A stretch of 64,000 nt of DNA from Calliopsis andreniformis (lineage: Eukaryota > Arthropoda > Insecta > Hymenoptera > Andrenidae): positions 8,596,961 through 8,660,960 of the forward strand of contig NC_135071.1 in assembly GCF_051401765.1 (NCBI RefSeq), given 5' to 3'. The notes under the pieces were generated by a model. It searched no databases. It saw only the letters and a list, made by a program, of their open reading frames with translations, and was not told the origin of the DNA. This document shows positions 61,071 through 64,000 of the stretch, in pieces; the first letter of the stretch is position 1; every line of letters begins with the position of its first letter. The position numbers were made by a program, and so were the translations under genes.

Positions 61071-61682
61071 GTATTTCGAACAATTTAAATTCCACTGTAT
61101 ATATTTCAATTTCACAAAAAAGACAAGCATACTAAATTTCAAATGAATCAAACTCTAGACAACAACTCCAGCAATAGTAAACAAATATCTAAAGTGATTT
61201 TATTTTTAAATTATTAAATCCTAATAGTCACATTATTCCCAACCATACAAGTCGTCGCTAATAATCATAAAGTGCAGTTGATGCGACGCAACAATTCATC
61301 TTAAAAAAAAAACTATCCTATCATGAACAAGTACACCTCAAAAAACAAACAGTTATGAATTGACCAGTCCACTTTCCCTAAATCATCACCTTGCACAATA
61401 CCCATAATGGTGACAACAACGTCAGTTGCTGAAAAAAGGGATTAAGGTAGTTGTTTCAGTTCAATCATATTAGAAAGTTAATTACACATAACCATTATTT
61501 ACGAGTATTTCGTTTATTAGGGTATCACAAAAATTTTCGATAATTACCCTATACTGTTGCTATGGTACTATGCTTCGGAAATTCTTCGGAATTTCGCTGA
61601 ATTATAAACTTTAAATTGCTATAATTTACTAATCAAATGGTAAACTGTGCTGTTTCTGTTTTTATTAAATTCTTATGTATTA

Positions 61683-62143
61683 TACAGGGCGTTCCAGAAC
61701 TGGCGATACAAGCAAAAAGAGGATAATTCTACATGGAGGGATAAAACGAAAATGTAGAATAAAAATGCTTGATATTACGCTTCGTTTTCAAGAAAATTGA
61801 TTTTGAATTATGGTCAGGTGCAAGTGTATGAAAGAACAGTTATGGACGCTTGAAGAGTACAGAGGGTAAGGGGAACACTCTCGGTCTAGCCGCTGACTAT
61901 CTTTACGATACGCTAGAAGCATTTCCCTTTCTCCGTTTATCTCTCAAGCGTCCAAACCTGTAGATCGGTATAGCTGTACTCGGTCAAAATTTCAAATCAA
62001 TTCTTTTAAAACGAAGCGTGATCAATTTTTATTCTTTTTTATTCTACATTTATTCAAACATTTTTATTCTACATTTTCGTCTTATTTTTTCATGTATAAT
62101 CACCTCCTTCCCGCTTGTACCGCCAGTTTTGGAACACCTTGTA
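61683..62143. mobile_element. Family B MITE, copy 2 (461 bp)
   Basis: TA CAGGGCGTTCCAGAACTGGC at the left; inverse GCCAGTTTTGGAACACCTTGTA at the right. Long arms (CACGCTTCGTTTT, GAAAATGTAGAATAAAAATG) pair for about 150-190 nt. It aligns with 47068-47495 over most of its length. Confidence 0.8.
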
Positions 62144-62389
62144 CATTAATCTTTTACCAAGTTCCTCAGAATATTGCCGGAGATACAGCAAAAATGTCAC
62201 ACCTCAGCGAAGTATCGGGACAGGGATTACGTGTTAGAAATAGAAACTCTGAAAGCAAATAACTCGAATTCGGGATGGTGAAATTTTAAAAAATTTTATC
62301 TAAACGTAGATGAAATTTATATTAAGATGCGATGAAAATTATAAGACATTCCTAAGAAACTCGATTTCGACAACAAGTACCTCAAATAA

Positions 62390-62900
62390 AAATCCCCGCG
62401 CAAGCGCGGTCGAGCAGAGCGAGAATGCACCGATTATTTCTCAATTTTCGTTATTCGCGCGTGAGCAGGTGTTACTCAACGACCCCTTCAGGGAAAGTTC
62501 GGATTAGCGCTAGTCCAGGTGAAAGAAATTCTGGAACGGTCGTTACAACCGCAATACGCAAGGCCGACGTATCGAACGGCTTCCGATTTCGAAACCGCGG
62601 CACGAGTGGCTCGCTGGTATCTGGACTAAGACAGTTTCCATCGCTCGCTATCCGTGTCAATGAATTCTGCAAATTTCCACCCTCCCACGGCGACGCTCGC
62701 GCGCTCGCTGGATAATCGTTGCGCAACACGGAAGCGGTTTCCCCCTCCGAGACATTTGATCGCGACCTCCAATGTGGTCCAACGTGATTTACCGTGGCGA
62801 TAAAATTCGGTAAAAATGGGACATTAAATCGATCAGCTTTATTAGACCAGAGCGAAGGAGGCAGTGCGCGCGATACACGATGCGTCGTAAATTCTTGCAA
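62390..62900. other. GC/CpG-rich island
   Basis: CpG-rich; overlapping ORFs of 96 (+) and 142 (-) codons without domains. Contains the motif at 62471-62500. Confidence 0.4.
62471..62500. repeat. Island-shared motif, copy 2
   Basis: GTTACTCAACGACC followed by CCTTCAGGGAAAGTTC; see 57844-57877. Confidence 0.7.
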
Positions 62901-63041
62901 CGTAGGCTAGCACTTGTACAGTATACTCGCATAGGTGTAACGCAAGTACTTGTAACGCGCCAAAGATACTGCGACTATTTCTTTTATATGTGTGAAAAAA
63001 GATTCCTCGTACGATGTGCTATTGTTATTCTTGAGACACGA

Positions 63042-63396
63042 ATGTGGTCTACGTTTAAGGAAATATGATAGTTCTGAAAAGAGCTGTTTTTGATGTGAGA
63101 TGTGTCATCGGTGGTATCTTCGTTGTAAGAACTGGGATGACTCAAATACATTAATATCATTCTACAGAATTACTACAAGAATGAAATCTCTGGAAAAAAT
63201 GATTAAAATATAAATGTTCGCGACACCAGAGCATGTAATAAAAAGTAGTTCGCTATAATAAGAACACAACATGGTACAATGAATATCTTTAAAACTGCTT
63301 CCAGCTTTTACAACGAAGACATCACCGATGACACATGTCACATCAAAAACAGCTCTTTTCAGAGCTACCATATTTCCTTAAATGTAGACCACACAT
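63042..63396. mobile_element. Inverted-repeat element with about 95-nt arms
   Basis: 63042-63135 and the inverse of 63301-63396 match at about 90% by eye, including CTGAAAAGAGCTGTTTTTGA and TGTGTCATCGGTG. A spacer of about 165 nt separates them. The minus-strand 69-codon ORF (63162-63371) is part of it. The high arm identity suggests recent origin. Confidence 0.8.
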
Positions 63397-63639
63397 GGTT
63401 CAACTTACAACATAATTGTTCAATTATTAAAAATTGTCGAAGTGTAGTGTAACTAGAAGTGTTATTATTTTGTTTATAACGTAAAAATTCAAAATTCTAT
63501 TTTATCCGTATTTTGTGTTTTGGTTCATAATATTTGCATACGAATTTGCGAAACAATCGAACAACATGTAGTCAGTGAAAACAACGAAAATATACTATTT
63601 TTTAATATATTTTTTAAATAAATTGATGTTTTCAAAAAC

Positions 63640-63872
63640 TGTTTACATAGGTGGATTCGTCGTTCAAAAATACATAATCGCCTCATGTATACCATTTTGC
63701 TACAAGCAATAGTTTTCGAGATATTAAGCGAAATATGCTTTCCATCCCCATCTTTGGGGGTGGTTTTCACCCCCTTAACATGAATTACAGCAGATAAAAA
63801 TATTCGTGTCGAATACTTTTGATTACTTTATAATCCTGCAAAGTTTCATCAAAATCGGAGATTTCCTTGCGA
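63640..63872. repeat. Likely interspersed repeat fragment
   Basis: Contains TTTTCGAGATATTAAGCGAA, the palindromic CCATCCCCATCTTTGGGGGTGG...CACCCCC and AAGTTTCATCAAAATCGGAG. The last phrase is familiar from insect repeats, but no second copy exists in this window. Confidence 0.4.
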
Positions 63873-64000
63873 TGATCCCTTGTAAGTAAATTTAAGCAGG
63901 GTAAGCATTTGTAGGATCTACTATGGGCAGACAGTTTGCACAACTAATAAAAGTACCTTGACTATAAGGACTACAGTTAGAGCAGCTTTGTTAAATCTAC
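63873..64000. mobile_element. Family D MITE, copy cut by window end
   Basis: Shares GTAGGATCT, CCTTGACTATA and AGAGCAGCTTTGTTAAATCT with 43331-43575 in the same orientation. Continues past the window edge. Confidence 0.6.

Noticed and set aside
62472..62900. 142-codon minus-strand ORF
   Set aside because: A 96-codon + strand ORF overlaps it; the open frames follow GC content, and no motif was seen.

Overview
This is AT-rich animal nuclear DNA. Small exons are separated by GT-AG introns, MITE-type transposon remnants are dense, one non-LTR retrotransposon is decayed, and sharply bounded GC/CpG-rich islands lie in an AT-rich background. The base composition and repeat style suggest an insect, possibly a hymenopteran; that is an inference, not something the sequence proves. 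No bacterial operon, CRISPR array, rRNA gene or convincing tRNA gene was seen.

Only two protein-coding genes can be supported. At the left edge on the + strand (782-1649) is a three-exon gene for a 138-residue protein with 19 cysteines, which I cannot place in a family. It faces the 3' end of a minus-strand gene that is clearly the eukaryotic tRNA dimethylallyltransferase (TRIT1/Mod5/MiaA family). Four 3' exons lie at 5340-6574. A fifth lies 14.6 kb away at 21134-21249, and its splice phase joins exactly to the exon at 6478-6574. The N-terminal catalytic half (P-loop, DMAPP-binding part) was not found, so it lies outside the window or was missed.

The rest (21.3-64 kb, plus the 14.6-kb TRIT1 intron) is non-coding as far as can be seen. 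It holds several MITE families: (A) CAGGGTGTTTCC-type elements flanked by TA, including one 1.4-kb copy carrying a nested foldback; (B) two copies of a 430-460 bp element with long inverted arms; (C) a 50-bp terminal repeat seen eight times; (D) a roughly 210-bp element seen three times; and several single-copy inverted-repeat elements. At 39.4-41 kb two different non-LTR retrotransposon fragments lie end to end; the second keeps reverse transcriptase and RNase H motifs but is interrupted by stops and an internal deletion. About fifteen GC/CpG-rich islands, with no convincing gene in them, may be regulatory. Two pairs of islands share short diverged duplicated motifs that no recognised repeat explains.

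No complete new biological system could be demonstrated. The items most worth a second look are the unplaced cysteine-rich gene, the shared island motifs at 57.84/62.47 kb and 46.59/48.66 kb, the eight-member family C repeat, and the nested foldback element at 27.7-29.1 kb.
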